DNA of 64,000 nt from JAFEDN01 sp963712715 (GCA_963712715.1 CAVQJI010000054.1:74251-138250); one strand, 5' to 3'; counted from the stretch's first letter, positions 36,579-45,642 are shown. Program-made: numbers and translations. The notes: generated by a model from the letters alone, not told the origin.

Positions 36579-37070
36579 TCATGATAAAGCATCTTAACGG
36601 CTTATCGTTGCCGTGTAAATTATAAAAAATCCCGTGTAAAGAACCCCGTTTATATGAAAGAAGGTGGCATCAGTTTTATCGATATTGGCATTTTTGCACG
36701 AGTGGTGAACGATTTCCCAAACGCCTTATATTTCGCAGTAACCTGAGTGTGAAATATCAGGGCTAGAGGAACGGTAAGAATAAAGATCCTGGAAAATTTA
36801 AGAAACAGGTTTCTTTGCAACAATCTGCCCGCCAACGTAAGCGTAGAGTTGTTTTGCAAACCCTGTTCGATCATTCTCTAAGCTCAATGAAACTACGGAT
36901 GTCCTGGTGCAGTCTCAAAAAGATGAATTAATCCAACGATTTGAAAAATATCTCACATCAAATGATTGAATTTTCTGATAACGCCTCATCAAAAAATCAG
37001 ATATGCTGTTTAACCACTATTGATTAGACTACATAACAGGATCACGAAAATTCTAAGGATAGAAAAAACC
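36579..37070. other. Intergenic region with degraded coding traces
   Basis: No intact gene is visible. A 31-codon plus-strand frame at about 36,655 (ISFIDIGIFARVVNDFPNAL) and a short frame ending LVQSQKDELIQRFEKYLTSN near 36,960 look like gene debris. The minus-strand frame 36650-36874 has no ribosome site and no family resemblance. The region must hold the promoters for the kinase operon (leftward) and for the small genes to the right, but no clear promoter boxes were identified. Confidence 0.4.
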
Positions 37071-37487
37071 ATGGAACATTTATTATCAACGGTTCACTCT
37101 TTTAATTCTTCCTGGCAATCGGTAGACCGGATTCCGATCGTGCTGTCCTTGCTGAAAGAAGAATTGAACCAACTGGAAACGGCCAATAGTACTGATTCGC
37201 TTTATTGGACTACTCTGCAAAAGAAATTATCCCGTTATCAAGTCCTGTACCAATACTGGAATCAAATAGATTTAAATCCTCGGCAAACCGAGTGGATGGC
37301 CGACATGCAATTCTATCTGCAAACATGGCAGAAAATGGTAAGTTCATCACCCCAGTTATCCCCTCCTGTTCTCTTACCTCGGGTAGACCAGAAAAAGCCT
37401 GCATCGATATCGAGCTTCGGTAATTTAACCAACCATAGGAGAAATCAAAGTCATGAAATCCCAAAAAAAATCCACTGCTCGGTATAA
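37071..37487 (+). CDS. Hypothetical 138-residue protein
   Basis: The start at 37071 (MEHLLSTVHSF) is preferred to the earlier in-frame ATG at 37020, although no strong ribosome site is seen. The protein is helical with Trp/Gln-rich segments (YQVLYQYWNQIDLNPRQTEW) and a Pro/Ser-rich linker, without a recognised domain. It overlaps the next gene, so the two are probably one unit. Confidence 0.45.
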   Translation: MEHLLSTVHSFNSSWQSVDRIPIVLSLLKEELNQLETANSTDSLYWTTLQKKLSRYQVLYQYWNQIDLNPRQTEWMADMQFYLQTWQKMVSSSPQLSPPVLLPRVDQKKPASISSFGNLTNHRRNQSHEIPKKIHCSV

Positions 37488-37782
37488 TACTTTCTATCGA
37501 TTTAACCCAGGTCGATCTCAAAAATCAATCGTTGTGTTTTTCATTGGGTTCTTGACACAGTGGTGTCGGTATCATATCAATTCGATAAAAAATAAAGAGG
37601 ATTTCTCCCATCGGAGAGTGGATCGCGTGATTTGGATAGCTGGGTTGATCGTGTTTGCCATTGCTTTGATTGAAGCGCCTTTATTAGATCGGCAGAAAAA
37701 CAGAGTGACGGCTCTGATCCTGGATAAATCTGTTCCCATCACTCAACCGCAGAATAAGCAGGCCGTTGTTCATCAGGGATAA
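37453..37782 (+). CDS. Hypothetical small membrane protein
   Basis: 109 residues, AGGAG before the ATG. It is basic at the N-terminus, with a possible re-entrant segment (SIVVFFIGFLTQWCRY) and one clear membrane helix (VIWIAGLIVFAIALIEAPLL). No family was recognised. Overlap with the upstream gene suggests coupled translation. Confidence 0.45.
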   Translation: MKSQKKSTARYNTFYRFNPGRSQKSIVVFFIGFLTQWCRYHINSIKNKEDFSHRRVDRVIWIAGLIVFAIALIEAPLLDRQKNRVTALILDKSVPITQPQNKQAVVHQG

Positions 37783-37827
37783 GCAGGTTTATTCGGATTA
37801 TTTTAAAAATCTATTCCTGCCTTTCTT

Positions 37828-38637
37828 TCAAGAAAGGCTCATGGCGCACTGAATATTGGATTGTTGGATACTGAATTGAATGTGGTCTAAAAAAACCAGA
37901 CGGGACTGCAAAGCCAGCCGGGCGTGAACAGCGATTTCCCGCCATTTTTTCTCATCTTCTCCGGCCAGATGATGCAAAATTTTTAAAGCCTGGGGAAAGT
38001 GTTCGTGGTGGTCCAATTCAATATGCCGATTGAAATAATATAATAAGAGCTGAATGGATGGTTGCTGATGCTGAGGGATGGAACGCTGTAACCGCTGCAC
38101 CAGGGGCGTAAACATGGCGGTGGTAATGGCTTCGCGGCCATACACAAAGGCCGCAGCCAAAATGGGGGTGTCCTGGTCAAAAAAACCAAACGTCGTTAAC
38201 ACGAAATGCTGAATCGCCACGGATAATTGAGCAGATTCCATCGCCGCGATCAAAATATCTCCCTGTTTTAAGCGTTGCAAAAAATATTCTATAGGTCGGG
38301 TATCCGCTTGCATGGCCTGCATCGCCTGCAAATATAATTCAAAGTGACTGTAATGGGCCTGACCATCCAGGGCATGATCACTTTCCTCTTCGATTAAAAT
38401 TCGGCTGATAAGGTGCGCGCTATAGGGGTCTTTCGGGGGGAACCACGGCGCGCGCGTGGTCACTAAACGGCTGTATAATTCTTTTAACAAACAGACAAAG
38501 TCCCACACCGCAAAGACATGGTTCTCCATGAATATCCGCAAATTTTCTATAGAATCAATGGCGGCGTAAAGGGAATGGTTTTTAATTTTTTCAATCAGCG
38601 GCGCTAATTGTTCATTGACGATTTCCAGGTTAGCCAT
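37828..38637 (-). CDS. DUF3050 family protein (heme-oxygenase-like fold)
   Basis: 269 residues. The text LRIFMENHVFAVWDFVCLLK, EEESDHALDGQAHYSHFELY and YYFNRHIELDHHEHFPQAL matches the DUF3050 family, which is predicted to adopt the heme-oxygenase-like di-iron fold. The Glu and His residues in those motifs are plausible metal ligands. Its start overlaps the stop of the hybrid kinase upstream (38630-38637), so the two are translationally coupled. A role as an output or cofactor enzyme of the sensor is possible. A hairpin, 37820-37838, overlaps its stop codon. Confidence 0.8.
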   Translation of the reverse strand: MANLEIVNEQLAPLIEKIKNHSLYAAIDSIENLRIFMENHVFAVWDFVCLLKELYSRLVTTRAPWFPPKDPYSAHLISRILIEEESDHALDGQAHYSHFELYLQAMQAMQADTRPIEYFLQRLKQGDILIAAMESAQLSVAIQHFVLTTFGFFDQDTPILAAAFVYGREAITTAMFTPLVQRLQRSIPQHQQPSIQLLLYYFNRHIELDHHEHFPQALKILHHLAGEDEKKWREIAVHARLALQSRLVFLDHIQFSIQQSNIQCAMSLS

Positions 38638-40363
38638 GACGATGTGATCTCCGGGTGAATGAATCCGTTTTATTTTTATCGATTCGACAGGAATGTTTTT
38701 GATTCTGCTTTTTTGGCCTTTTTGTTTTCAATAAATCCACAATGACCTGCACAGTTTGTGCATCTAATGGTTTTACAAAAGTTTCCATCATGCCCGCCAC
38801 CAGACAACGTTGGCGGATTTCCTCATCCAAATGAGCGGATAAGGCAACCATGATCGATGCTGGACGCTGATTCCGCTGTTGCCAGATTCGAATTTCTTTC
38901 GCCACCGCACAACCCTCTTGATCCGGCAGACCCAGATCCATCAGTAATAAATCGTAGTCATGCGACTGCACTTGCGTGAGCGCCTGAGCTCCATTGTCTG
39001 CCGTATGCACCTGAAAACCGGAATTGATCAACCTATTTTGAACCGCTCTTTGTACGATGGGATGATCTTCTACAACCAGAATCAGTTTATTTTTCGCTGC
39101 CGGCGTGACGGCATGAGCCACTGAATTGACGACTACCCCAGCGTTATCACGCTGATCATGAGGCAGAATAAACTCCAGGACTCCCGGTGAGTGCCGGGAT
39201 GCTAAAGATTCCCGGAGAGGCACCAGTAACGTAAAACTCGTGCCCTGATTTTCGACGCTGGTGACGGAAATTTCACCGTCTAATTCGGTGATAAACTGTT
39301 TGACCAATGCCAATCCCAAGCCAAAGCCCGGATAGCAACCTTGATACGCAGGATGCAGCCGTTCAAAGCGGGTAAAAATCAATGTTTGTTTATCCAGCGG
39401 AATCCCGATCCCGGTATCCTGAACTTCAAATTGAATCACCAGGCGTCTGTGCCTGCGCTGAATTAACCTCAGGCGCAAATCAACGGATCCTTGTGCCGTA
39501 AATTTGATGGCGTTACTCACTAAATTCAGCAAAATACGCTGTATCCGAACCGGATCGCCGATCAGCGTCGAGGGAATTTTGGCGTCATAGTTGACATGGA
39601 AATCGAGATTTTTTTCCTGAATTGAAGGCTTGACCAACCGGACGATGTGATCCACCAATTCCTGCAGATTAAATTTCTTTTCATAAACCGGCAAATCACC
39701 GGCTTCGTGTTTGGAAAACTCAATGACCTGATTGAGTAAATTTAATAACACCTGACTGGATTGAATTAAATCCTGGGCGATTATTTTATCGGATTCATGG
39801 TGTAATCTTTCAGCCAATTGCTGCGCCATACCGATAATGCCTGACAAAGGAGTGCGCATATCATGGCTTATATTGGTGATAAACGCGGATTTAGCTTGAT
39901 TGGCGGCGTCGGCCTGTTGTTTAGCCTGGCGCAATTCTCTTTCTTTTTGTTTTAATGCGGTAATATCCGAGAAATAACCCACGATACCTAATACCTGATG
40001 ATGGTCGTCGATAATGGGAAGTTTACTCACGAGGGTGACAAGTTTTTTTCCATCAGGGAGTACTAATGTTTCCTCCTGGTTAGTGATCGGGTGACCGTTT
40101 AAGGTATCCTGATCCCCCTGTATAAATTCTTCAGCCGAATGACCGGTCGGCTGCCAGTTTAATTCATGATCCGTCTTGCCAATGATCTCTTCACAGGAAC
40201 GAAGGCCCACTAATTTTGCGTAATTCAGGTTACAGCCCAAATACACTGAATGCTGATCTTTCCAAAAGATAAATCCGGGTAAGGCATGGGTAATATTTTT
40301 TAAAAAAACCTCAATAATATGTTGAGCATTGTTTTTAGTAGGATTGTGTGTGATGGACTGCAT
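38630..40363 (-). CDS. Hybrid histidine kinase with PAS and receiver domains
   Basis: 577 residues without membrane segments. PAS domain at about 25-140 (FIFWKDQHSVYLGCNLNYAK, in part), followed by a linker helix, the HisKA box FITNISHDMRTPLSG with H167, an ATPase domain (NAIKFT N-box, DTGIGIP G1, GFGLGLALVK G2), and a receiver domain at about 430-545 with the phosphoacceptor in LLLMDLGLPD and Lys in VKPLD. AGGAGG precedes the ATG. A cytoplasmic sensor is implied. The downstream DUF3050 gene is coupled. The orphan response regulator at 41.7-42.3 kb may be its partner, but nothing in the sequence proves it. Confidence 0.9.
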   Translation of the reverse strand: MQSITHNPTKNNAQHIIEVFLKNITHALPGFIFWKDQHSVYLGCNLNYAKLVGLRSCEEIIGKTDHELNWQPTGHSAEEFIQGDQDTLNGHPITNQEETLVLPDGKKLVTLVSKLPIIDDHHQVLGIVGYFSDITALKQKERELRQAKQQADAANQAKSAFITNISHDMRTPLSGIIGMAQQLAERLHHESDKIIAQDLIQSSQVLLNLLNQVIEFSKHEAGDLPVYEKKFNLQELVDHIVRLVKPSIQEKNLDFHVNYDAKIPSTLIGDPVRIQRILLNLVSNAIKFTAQGSVDLRLRLIQRRHRRLVIQFEVQDTGIGIPLDKQTLIFTRFERLHPAYQGCYPGFGLGLALVKQFITELDGEISVTSVENQGTSFTLLVPLRESLASRHSPGVLEFILPHDQRDNAGVVVNSVAHAVTPAAKNKLILVVEDHPIVQRAVQNRLINSGFQVHTADNGAQALTQVQSHDYDLLLMDLGLPDQEGCAVAKEIRIWQQRNQRPASIMVALSAHLDEEIRQRCLVAGMMETFVKPLDAQTVQVIVDLLKTKRPKKQNQKHSCRIDKNKTDSFTRRSHRHG

Positions 40364-40379
40364 GGGTTCCTCCTGGTGG

Positions 40380-40620
40380 GTTAAATTCCATTGGCCACCA
40401 CCCGTGCGGAACGCTCCGGCGATCGGTTCGTTGGCCGCACAGGCTATGAACTAAGATCGCCCACAACGTGTCGTCGCTACCATTCATCAGCGAAAAAGCT
40501 TCCTTTGAACCGCTAGATGTCCTAAAATAGGACAGGCAGCAGCCAGCCACACCAAGAAGATGTGGCTGAATACTTTTTTCAAAAGGAAACCCATTCCGCC
40601 TGAAACGGCGGTTTTTCAAG
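40380..40620 (+). ncRNA. Possible structured small RNA ending in tandem terminators
   Basis: Three hairpins follow one another: GTCCTA-AAA-TAGGAC at 40519-40533; CAGCCACA (40544-40551) with TGTGGCTG (40561-40568) followed by a T-run at 40574-40579; and CCGCC (40596-40600) with GGCGG (40607-40611) followed by TTTTT. The last two have the form of rho-independent terminators on the plus strand, where no gene ends. A small RNA transcribed to the right, divergent from the kinase, would explain them. No promoter was identified. A minus-strand frame over this area (40335-40658) is judged spurious. Confidence 0.35.
40544..40579 (+). terminator. Rho-independent terminator
   Basis: Eight-base perfect stem CAGCCACA/TGTGGCTG with a nine-base loop, then AATAC and six T. 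A second, shorter stem with TTTTT follows at 40596-40616. They stop transcription to the right before the toxin-antitoxin promoter. Confidence 0.6.
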
Positions 40621-40923
40621 ACGACGACACAAAAATTTGCTAGACTTTTCTTAGCCATTGTTAACGTTAACTCCGTTGACGGTGGTTAGTACTCGGCGGG
40701 TGCTAGATACACCTTCCGGGTACGCCTATATGTTAGCTCGGCTTTTGTCAGAAATGCAAGGACCGGACAGTTGGGACAAATTTTGAACTGGTCGGACCGG
40801 ACTGGATAACCTGAGTCTAACACCGGCGGTTGAAGAGGTTTAATCTATTAACACTGTGAAAAAAACGGAACCCTGTCCGAGAAGAAATCCCTCTCGACTA
40901 AACCCTGCCTTAAAATCAGGCTC

Positions 40924-40964
40924 TTACCAAACTTCTAAAATTTTGCTATAATCTTACCAGTAAG
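40924..40964 (+). promoter_or_regulatory. Promoter and operator of the AbrB-PIN module
   Basis: A -35 box TTACCA (40924-40929), a 17-base spacer and a consensus -10 box TATAAT (40947-40952) lie upstream of the antitoxin gene. The palindrome CTTAC-CA-GTAAG (40953-40964) follows at once, in the position where an AbrB-type antitoxin would bind to repress its own promoter. Confidence 0.65.
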
Positions 40965-40986
40965 TTTAACCCATAAGGCCAATAAT

Positions 40987-41247
40987 ATGAGTATTTTAGC
41001 TACCACAAAACTGTCGTCTAAAGGACAAATCGTTATCCCGGAGGATGTCAGAAATAAAGTAGGTCTCCATACCGGCGATCAATTTGTCGTTGTGGCCGAT
41101 AAAGACGTTGTTATTTTAAAGATCATCAAAAAACCTTCTGCCCAGGAGTTTACCCGCTTAGTGGCTCAGGCCAGAAAGGTAGCAAAAAAAGCCGGTTTAA
41201 ATAAAAAGTCCATCAAAGATGCGATTAAAGAAGCTCGCGGCCAATGA
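40987..41247 (+). CDS. AbrB/MazE-type antitoxin
   Basis: 86 residues. The N-terminus TTKLSSKGQIVIPEDVRNKV is the SpoVT/AbrB swapped-hairpin DNA-binding domain; the C-terminal helix (about residues 52-86) is basic and would wrap the toxin. AAGG precedes the ATG. The gene overlaps the PIN toxin by ATGA, the normal order for such modules, which are common stabilisers of mobile elements. Confidence 0.88.
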   Translation: MSILATTKLSSKGQIVIPEDVRNKVGLHTGDQFVVVADKDVVILKIIKKPSAQEFTRLVAQARKVAKKAGLNKKSIKDAIKEARGQ

Positions 41248-41654
41248 TCAGAATAGTACTGGACACTAATGTACTCATGTCCGGGATATTTTGGTCTGGT
41301 CCTCCGAATCAAATTCTTTTAGCATGGCATAAAAACCTCATGGAGATCGTGACTTCAAAAGATATTATCCATGAATATACCCGAGTGGGTGAAATTCTAA
41401 GTCAAAAATATAAAGGCGTTGATGTGAATTCTATTATTAACTTAATGACCATCCATAGTACCGTTATATCACCGATCAATTTGCCGCAGCCTGTTTCATC
41501 CGATCCCGATGATGATAAATTCATTGCATGCGCGTTAAGTGCTCATTGCAAAATCATTATTAGTGGCGACAAGCATTTATTAGATATTTCCGGGTATGAG
41601 GGGATTCAAGTTTTAAAACCAGCCACTTTTGTCAAAAATTACTTACAGAATTGA
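41244..41654 (+). CDS. PIN-domain toxin (VapC-like ribonuclease)
   Basis: 136 residues of the COG1569-type PIN family. The acidic catalytic residues are visible in RIVLDTNVLMSG (first Asp), in the central Glu of IHEYTRVGEIL, and in DPDDDKFIACALSA (Asp pair) with a late Asp in ISGDKHLL. PIN toxins cut RNA and are neutralised by the cognate antitoxin, here the overlapping AbrB-type protein. Length is typical. Confidence 0.88.
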   Translation: MIRIVLDTNVLMSGIFWSGPPNQILLAWHKNLMEIVTSKDIIHEYTRVGEILSQKYKGVDVNSIINLMTIHSTVISPINLPQPVSSDPDDDKFIACALSAHCKIIISGDKHLLDISGYEGIQVLKPATFVKNYLQN

Positions 41655-41682
41655 CAACGAATGATCCTTATCAATACTACCA

Positions 41683-42336
41683 TTATCCCACCGGAGGATC
41701 CTCTAACACGATTAGGCCATGATGGATGGCCAGCAAAGTCACCGCTAAATCGGTTTCAACATTTAACTTTTCAAAAATACGTCCGCGATAGCTATGAATG
41801 GTTTTATGACTGATATGGAGTTTTTCGGCCATTTCCTTAACGGGCATTCCGCGAATCAGCATCATCATCACTTCCATTTCACGTTCAGAAAGAGTATCAA
41901 ATACATTATCTTTCTTATAATCGATTTTAGTCAGCGCTAAACGTTTCGCCAACTGTGTGCTGATCACTCGCTGGCCGGCGGCGACAGATTGAATGGCCCG
42001 TACTAATTCATCGACATTGGCCTCCTTAGTCAGGTAACCGTGGGCGCCCGCTTCCAGTAAACGAAATAAAAATAAATCATGAATGACTGAAGTAACAATT
42101 AAAATCCTGGTATCCGGGTTGACGCGCAGGATTTTCTGCATGACATCCAAACCCAACTGATCGGGTAATTTGAGATCTAAAAGCACCACATCGGGATTAA
42201 AGCGGCGAACTAATTCTACCCCCTCCCGTCCAGTGCCTGCTTCTCCCAGCACCGAAATGGCTTTTTCCTGTCGCAGCATTTCGCAAATACCGGATCGAAC
42301 CAATTGATGATCGTCAATTAATATCGTCTTAATCAA
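41683..42336 (-). CDS. Response regulator of the GacA/LetA (NarL/FixJ) type
   Basis: 217 residues. The receiver domain has the phosphoacceptor D54 in VVLLDLKLPDQ, the conserved Thr-Ser in IVTSVIH and K104 in GYLTKEANVDEL. A LuxR-type helix-turn-helix lies at about 148-210 (LSEREMEVMMMLIRGMPVKE, then SHKTIHSYRGRIFEKL). Overall text is close to GacA/UvrY/LetA, the regulators that switch virulence and transmission traits via small RNAs. It is convergent with the PIN gene and about 1.3 kb from the hybrid kinase. It could act with that kinase or with a chromosomal sensor. Confidence 0.88.
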   Translation of the reverse strand: MIKTILIDDHQLVRSGICEMLRQEKAISVLGEAGTGREGVELVRRFNPDVVLLDLKLPDQLGLDVMQKILRVNPDTRILIVTSVIHDLFLFRLLEAGAHGYLTKEANVDELVRAIQSVAAGQRVISTQLAKRLALTKIDYKKDNVFDTLSEREMEVMMMLIRGMPVKEMAEKLHISHKTIHSYRGRIFEKLNVETDLAVTLLAIHHGLIVLEDPPVG

Positions 42337-42562
42337 TTTAAATCCTGCTGGAATAAAAAATCGAGTATTTTGTCACTTTCCGTTAAAAAAATCCAGTTTT
42401 TCAATTACCTGGAAAGTATAATTGATGTTCAGGAAGATGTTCAATCCGGGTGACTCACCTGCTGAGTTATTATCCACTCGCCGAATTGTTCATGCGTTTG
42501 AACAGCGTTCCTGAGTCATGATAAAATCCTCATTTCAGATATCAGAGCGATCAGGAGTTGGC

Positions 42563-43048
42563 ATGTCCATTCTAAAAATCAGATCCAGGCAAGAAGCCCT
42601 GGCGATTCAATTTACGGGTGATAACCGGCAGACGCTGATTGATTTTGTCCATCACCCCGTCACACCTCCCGATCGGGCTGCCCCAATGACCATCGCTGAA
42701 AGCTTAAAAGCTAAACATAGAAGCCGATTTGATCGCCAACTGGCAAAACTGCTGGAATATGAGGCACGAGGTTATAGCATTGACAGTTTATGCGAAGAAC
42801 TTGCACAAATATTAGCGGAAATGAGGCCTCCAGAACGAGCGTCTGCTCTCCAAAAACTGGAGCGTTCTCCTTTAGCAAAGAAACCTTCCATGACTAAGGT
42901 CATCAATCACTATTATCAAAAACAACCTAAAATTTCTGCGAATCCCTACCTTCTGATCCCCTTGCCTCAATGTAAGACTCAATCAAAGAAAAAGTCCCTG
43001 GAAGAAGAACAACCGGACAATATGAAGACGCCAAAAGCCATTCGTTGA
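42563..43048 (+). CDS. Hypothetical 161-residue protein
   Basis: Start at 42563 (MSILKIRSRQEALAIQF) because AGGAG lies just before it; an in-frame ATG at 42518 has no site. Two helical segments, FDRQLAKLLEYEARGYSIDS and LCEELAQILAEMRPPERASA, precede a basic tail. No family was recognised. It lies directly before the integrase remnant, in the usual place of a mobile-element cargo or control gene. Confidence 0.5.
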   Translation: MSILKIRSRQEALAIQFTGDNRQTLIDFVHHPVTPPDRAAPMTIAESLKAKHRSRFDRQLAKLLEYEARGYSIDSLCEELAQILAEMRPPERASALQKLERSPLAKKPSMTKVINHYYQKQPKISANPYLLIPLPQCKTQSKKKSLEEEQPDNMKTPKAIR

Positions 43049-43217
43049 TTACCGAAAACCCCGTCAAGCGGCTATCGCAAACCCGTACCTGGTATCGCGT
43101 CAAACGGCGGCAAACTTATATTAAGCCCCATGAATTAGCGGCCTGGCATAAGGGACTACAAAAAATGACTAACGAAACGCACCACGATTATTTACTGATG
43201 GTTTTGTTTACTGGCTT
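43045..43217 (+). pseudogene. Tyrosine integrase fragment
   Basis: About 57 codons (PVKRLSQTRTWYRVKRRQTY, in part, then HDYLLMVLFTGLRK) match the region of P4-like integrases leading to the first catalytic arginine in TGLR. The sequence then leaves the integrase pattern after GGCTTGCG and continues as part of another gene. Both the N-terminal and C-terminal parts are missing. It is a scar of an integrase that probably belonged to an integrative element. Confidence 0.6.
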
Positions 43218-43218
43218 G

Positions 43219-43500
43219 CGGAAATTGGCCTGTTATTTTTTCACGATCAACCCGATAAATTTTTTCCTTATGCGCAAATTGACGTCGTGTATTTTCCAGA
43301 TGGAGAAGGCGGCGATGAAATTCAGGAAGAAATTTTTAAAGGCCCTCTCGACCATCAATTACGCAGCGCTTTGCGGTATATCCGTAATAATTTCATTACC
43401 GAAAAAATCATCAAATTACCCGATCAGGCAGAAGCCCGCCGCTTTTTTAATTATCCCTACATCGCGATTGAAGAAGCCCTGGTTAACGCTGTTTATCACC
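43219..43500 (+). pseudogene. Fragment of an AlbA/AAA-type ATP-binding protein
   Basis: The frame reads EIGLLFFHDQPDKFFPYAQI, then DVVYFPDGEGGDEIQEEIFK and later AIEEALVNAVYHR. This is the middle of Schlafen AlbA_2/ATP-binding regulators (COG2865-like), with the conserved EALVNAVYHR of the GHKL-like part. It is cut on the left by the join with the integrase fragment and on the right by the recombinase element beginning near 43,501. Confidence 0.6.
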
Positions 43501-43502
43501 GT

Positions 43503-43557
43503 TTATGCATAGCTTAGCATAAGCGATGGTATGTAAAGTAATTCATTATGTAAAGTA
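43503..43557. repeat. Left end of the outer recombinase-trio element
   Basis: An imperfect 20-base palindrome with outer arms TTATGC (43503-43508) and GCATAA (43517-43522) is followed by two direct repeats TATGTAAAGTA at 43530-43540 and 43547-43557. The inner RIT element has a 20-base palindrome with the same arms at its right end (49061-49080). The match marks the probable left boundary of the outer element, right where the ATP-binding gene is cut. Confidence 0.5.
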
Positions 43558-43659
43558 CGTCAAATAAACTCATATAAATCAAGGATCCTATCGTTTATAA
43601 CTTCGCATATTAAATATGATATAATATTTATGTATTCAAATCGAAATGGGAGAAGTCCT

Positions 43660-44877
43660 ATGGATACAAAAAATATTGAAAATCTAATGACCAGTTTGTT
43701 ACAAAAGATGAAAAATGATGGATACAGCAAAGAAGTAGTATCTAACACTATATGGATAATAAATCATTTTAAAAAATATTGTGCGGAAAAATGTATTACA
43801 ACAGTCACAGTTCCAATAATGGCTGAATTTTTAAGAGAAAAGTACGATGTTGATTATTATAATCCATCTTCTTCTATGCAAACAGTTTTACGAAGACCGG
43901 TTTTGATTCTTTATGAATTTTATCTGACTGGTACATTTTGTAAAATGCATCAAAAAGAAAAAACTATTGATACACCCTCACAATTCAAGGATTTTTACCT
44001 TAAATTTCGTGATTTTATTAATTCTAAAAACATAATTTTAAAAAGTAAAAAGAGAAAATTATGGGTAATGTCTGAATTTCTCATGTATCTAAATAATATT
44101 GGAATAAATGATATAACCACTATAGAAGTAGATACTGCTCACACATATATAAATTCATTAGATAACTATGCTCGTGCTACAAAGCATGTAATCGTTACTG
44201 TATTAAGAGAAACTCTTGAGTGGTTGCATTCTGAAAAATTAATTAACTTTACAGGAAAGCAAGCTTTTCCAACTGTCAGAAAGGCTCCTGATACACAAAT
44301 ACTATCGTATTTTTCAAAGGAAGAAATACAAAGGCTTTTAGATAGTATTCATTTAGACTCTACACATGGAAAACGTGATTTAGCGGTGTTATCAATATTA
44401 GTATATTTAGGGCTGAGAGTGAGTGATGTAGCTAATCTAAAATTTAATAGCTTAGACTGGAATAATAATACAATTAATGTTACCCAATTAAAAACTAATA
44501 GCTTATTAACTTTACCCTTTCTTGATAATATTAAAATTCCATTAATTGATTATCTGAAAAATGAAAGACGTCCTAAGTCTTCAGATGAAGACTATGTTTT
44601 TATCTCAACATATGCTCCTTTTAATAAGCTGGTTATTAGTAGTTTTCAGAGAATCGTTAATAAATACATGGATAAAGCCGAGATTGACTATTCAACTAGA
44701 CATCATGGGCCGCACGCATTAAGGCATAGCCTGGCAACTAATTTAATGAGCAACAACGTGCCGATTAGTGCAATTTCGAGTGTGCTAGGTCATGCAAACA
44801 CCAGGGCTACAGAGATATATTTAACCATTGATGAAAAAAATCTTAAGAATTTATCTTTGGAAGTGCCAAATGTATAA
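43660..44877 (+). CDS. Tyrosine recombinase, first gene of the outer trio (RitA-like)
   Basis: 405 residues from the ATG at 43660, preceded by GGGAGAAG; the frame to 43630 lacks a site. The C-terminal domain has the catalytic set: Arg in YLGLRVSDVANL, HALRHSLA, the second His in LGHANTRA and Tyr in TEIYL. The long N-terminal part is typical of the first recombinase in recombinase-in-trio elements. Its stop overlaps the start of the second gene. AT-rich composition sets this block apart from the conjugation locus. Confidence 0.85.
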   Translation: MDTKNIENLMTSLLQKMKNDGYSKEVVSNTIWIINHFKKYCAEKCITTVTVPIMAEFLREKYDVDYYNPSSSMQTVLRRPVLILYEFYLTGTFCKMHQKEKTIDTPSQFKDFYLKFRDFINSKNIILKSKKRKLWVMSEFLMYLNNIGINDITTIEVDTAHTYINSLDNYARATKHVIVTVLRETLEWLHSEKLINFTGKQAFPTVRKAPDTQILSYFSKEEIQRLLDSIHLDSTHGKRDLAVLSILVYLGLRVSDVANLKFNSLDWNNNTINVTQLKTNSLLTLPFLDNIKIPLIDYLKNERRPKSSDEDYVFISTYAPFNKLVISSFQRIVNKYMDKAEIDYSTRHHGPHALRHSLATNLMSNNVPISAISSVLGHANTRATEIYLTIDEKNLKNLSLEVPNV

Positions 44878-45642
44878 AATTCCAGAATTTATTGGACCAT
44901 TCAAAGATATATTACCAAACTTCATAAATTATCGAAGAAGTTTAGGATATGATTATCAAAAACCAACAGTTTTAAGATTTAAAGAACTTGATACTTTTTT
45001 ATCTAAATATGGCTATAACAAGATAGAAATGACACGAGAAATGTATGACTTATGGATAGCTAAAAGAGGTAATGAGACTCATACAAATCAGGGTAAACGC
45101 TGTTCGGCATTTACAACACTTGCAAAATATTTAACATCAATTGGATATGATAATATTTTTTCGCCTACACCTATTAATAATAGAATGTGGAAATCAAATT
45201 TTGTTCCATATATTTTTTCGCGTGATGAAATTACAAATATTTTCAGAGTTGCAGATAAAGTTGATAACTTAACACATGTGGATACACCAACATTTGTAAT
45301 CATGCTTGCTACTTTATACACTTGTGGTCTGAGAATATCTGAATTGCTAAATATAAAATTACAAAATATAAATTTTACTACCGGGGCAATGCAAATACTT
45401 AACAGCAAAAACCATGAAAATAGATTAATTGTTGTATCTGACTCTTTAAGAAAAAAACTTATAGAATATCATTTAAATTATACATTCCCTATAAATGCAG
45501 AATATTTTTTTAGAACAACAAATGGAAAACAAGTTCCATATGGCACATTTAAAATTTTGTATCATAGAACTTTAGCTTTAGCACAAATACCTAAAAAAAA
45601 TAATTGTAGACATAAATATCCTAGAATACATGACCTAAGGCA
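44870..45642 (+). pseudogene. Second recombinase of the outer trio, 5' part, interrupted
   Basis: Starts at 44870 (MYKIPEFIGPF), overlapping the previous stop. It has the N-terminal SAM-like domain, the first catalytic Arg in CGLRISELLNI, and the box II start RIHDLRH, after which the frame runs into the inner RIT element at 45643. The missing C-terminus resumes at 49081. Precise removal of 45643-49080 plus one copy of AAGGCA restores the frame as HDLRHTFAVHSLEK. Confidence 0.88.

Noticed and set aside
36650..36874. Minus-strand 74-codon ORF with one hydrophobic segment
   Set aside because: No ribosome site, no resemblance, and located in a debris region.
37820..37838. Hairpin GCCTTTCTT/AAGAAAGGC as a terminator
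   Set aside because: No T-run on either side; it overlaps the stop codon of the DUF3050 gene.
40335..40658. Minus-strand 107-codon ORF upstream of the hybrid kinase
   Set aside because: No ribosome site, overlaps the kinase start and lies across the hairpin-rich stretch.
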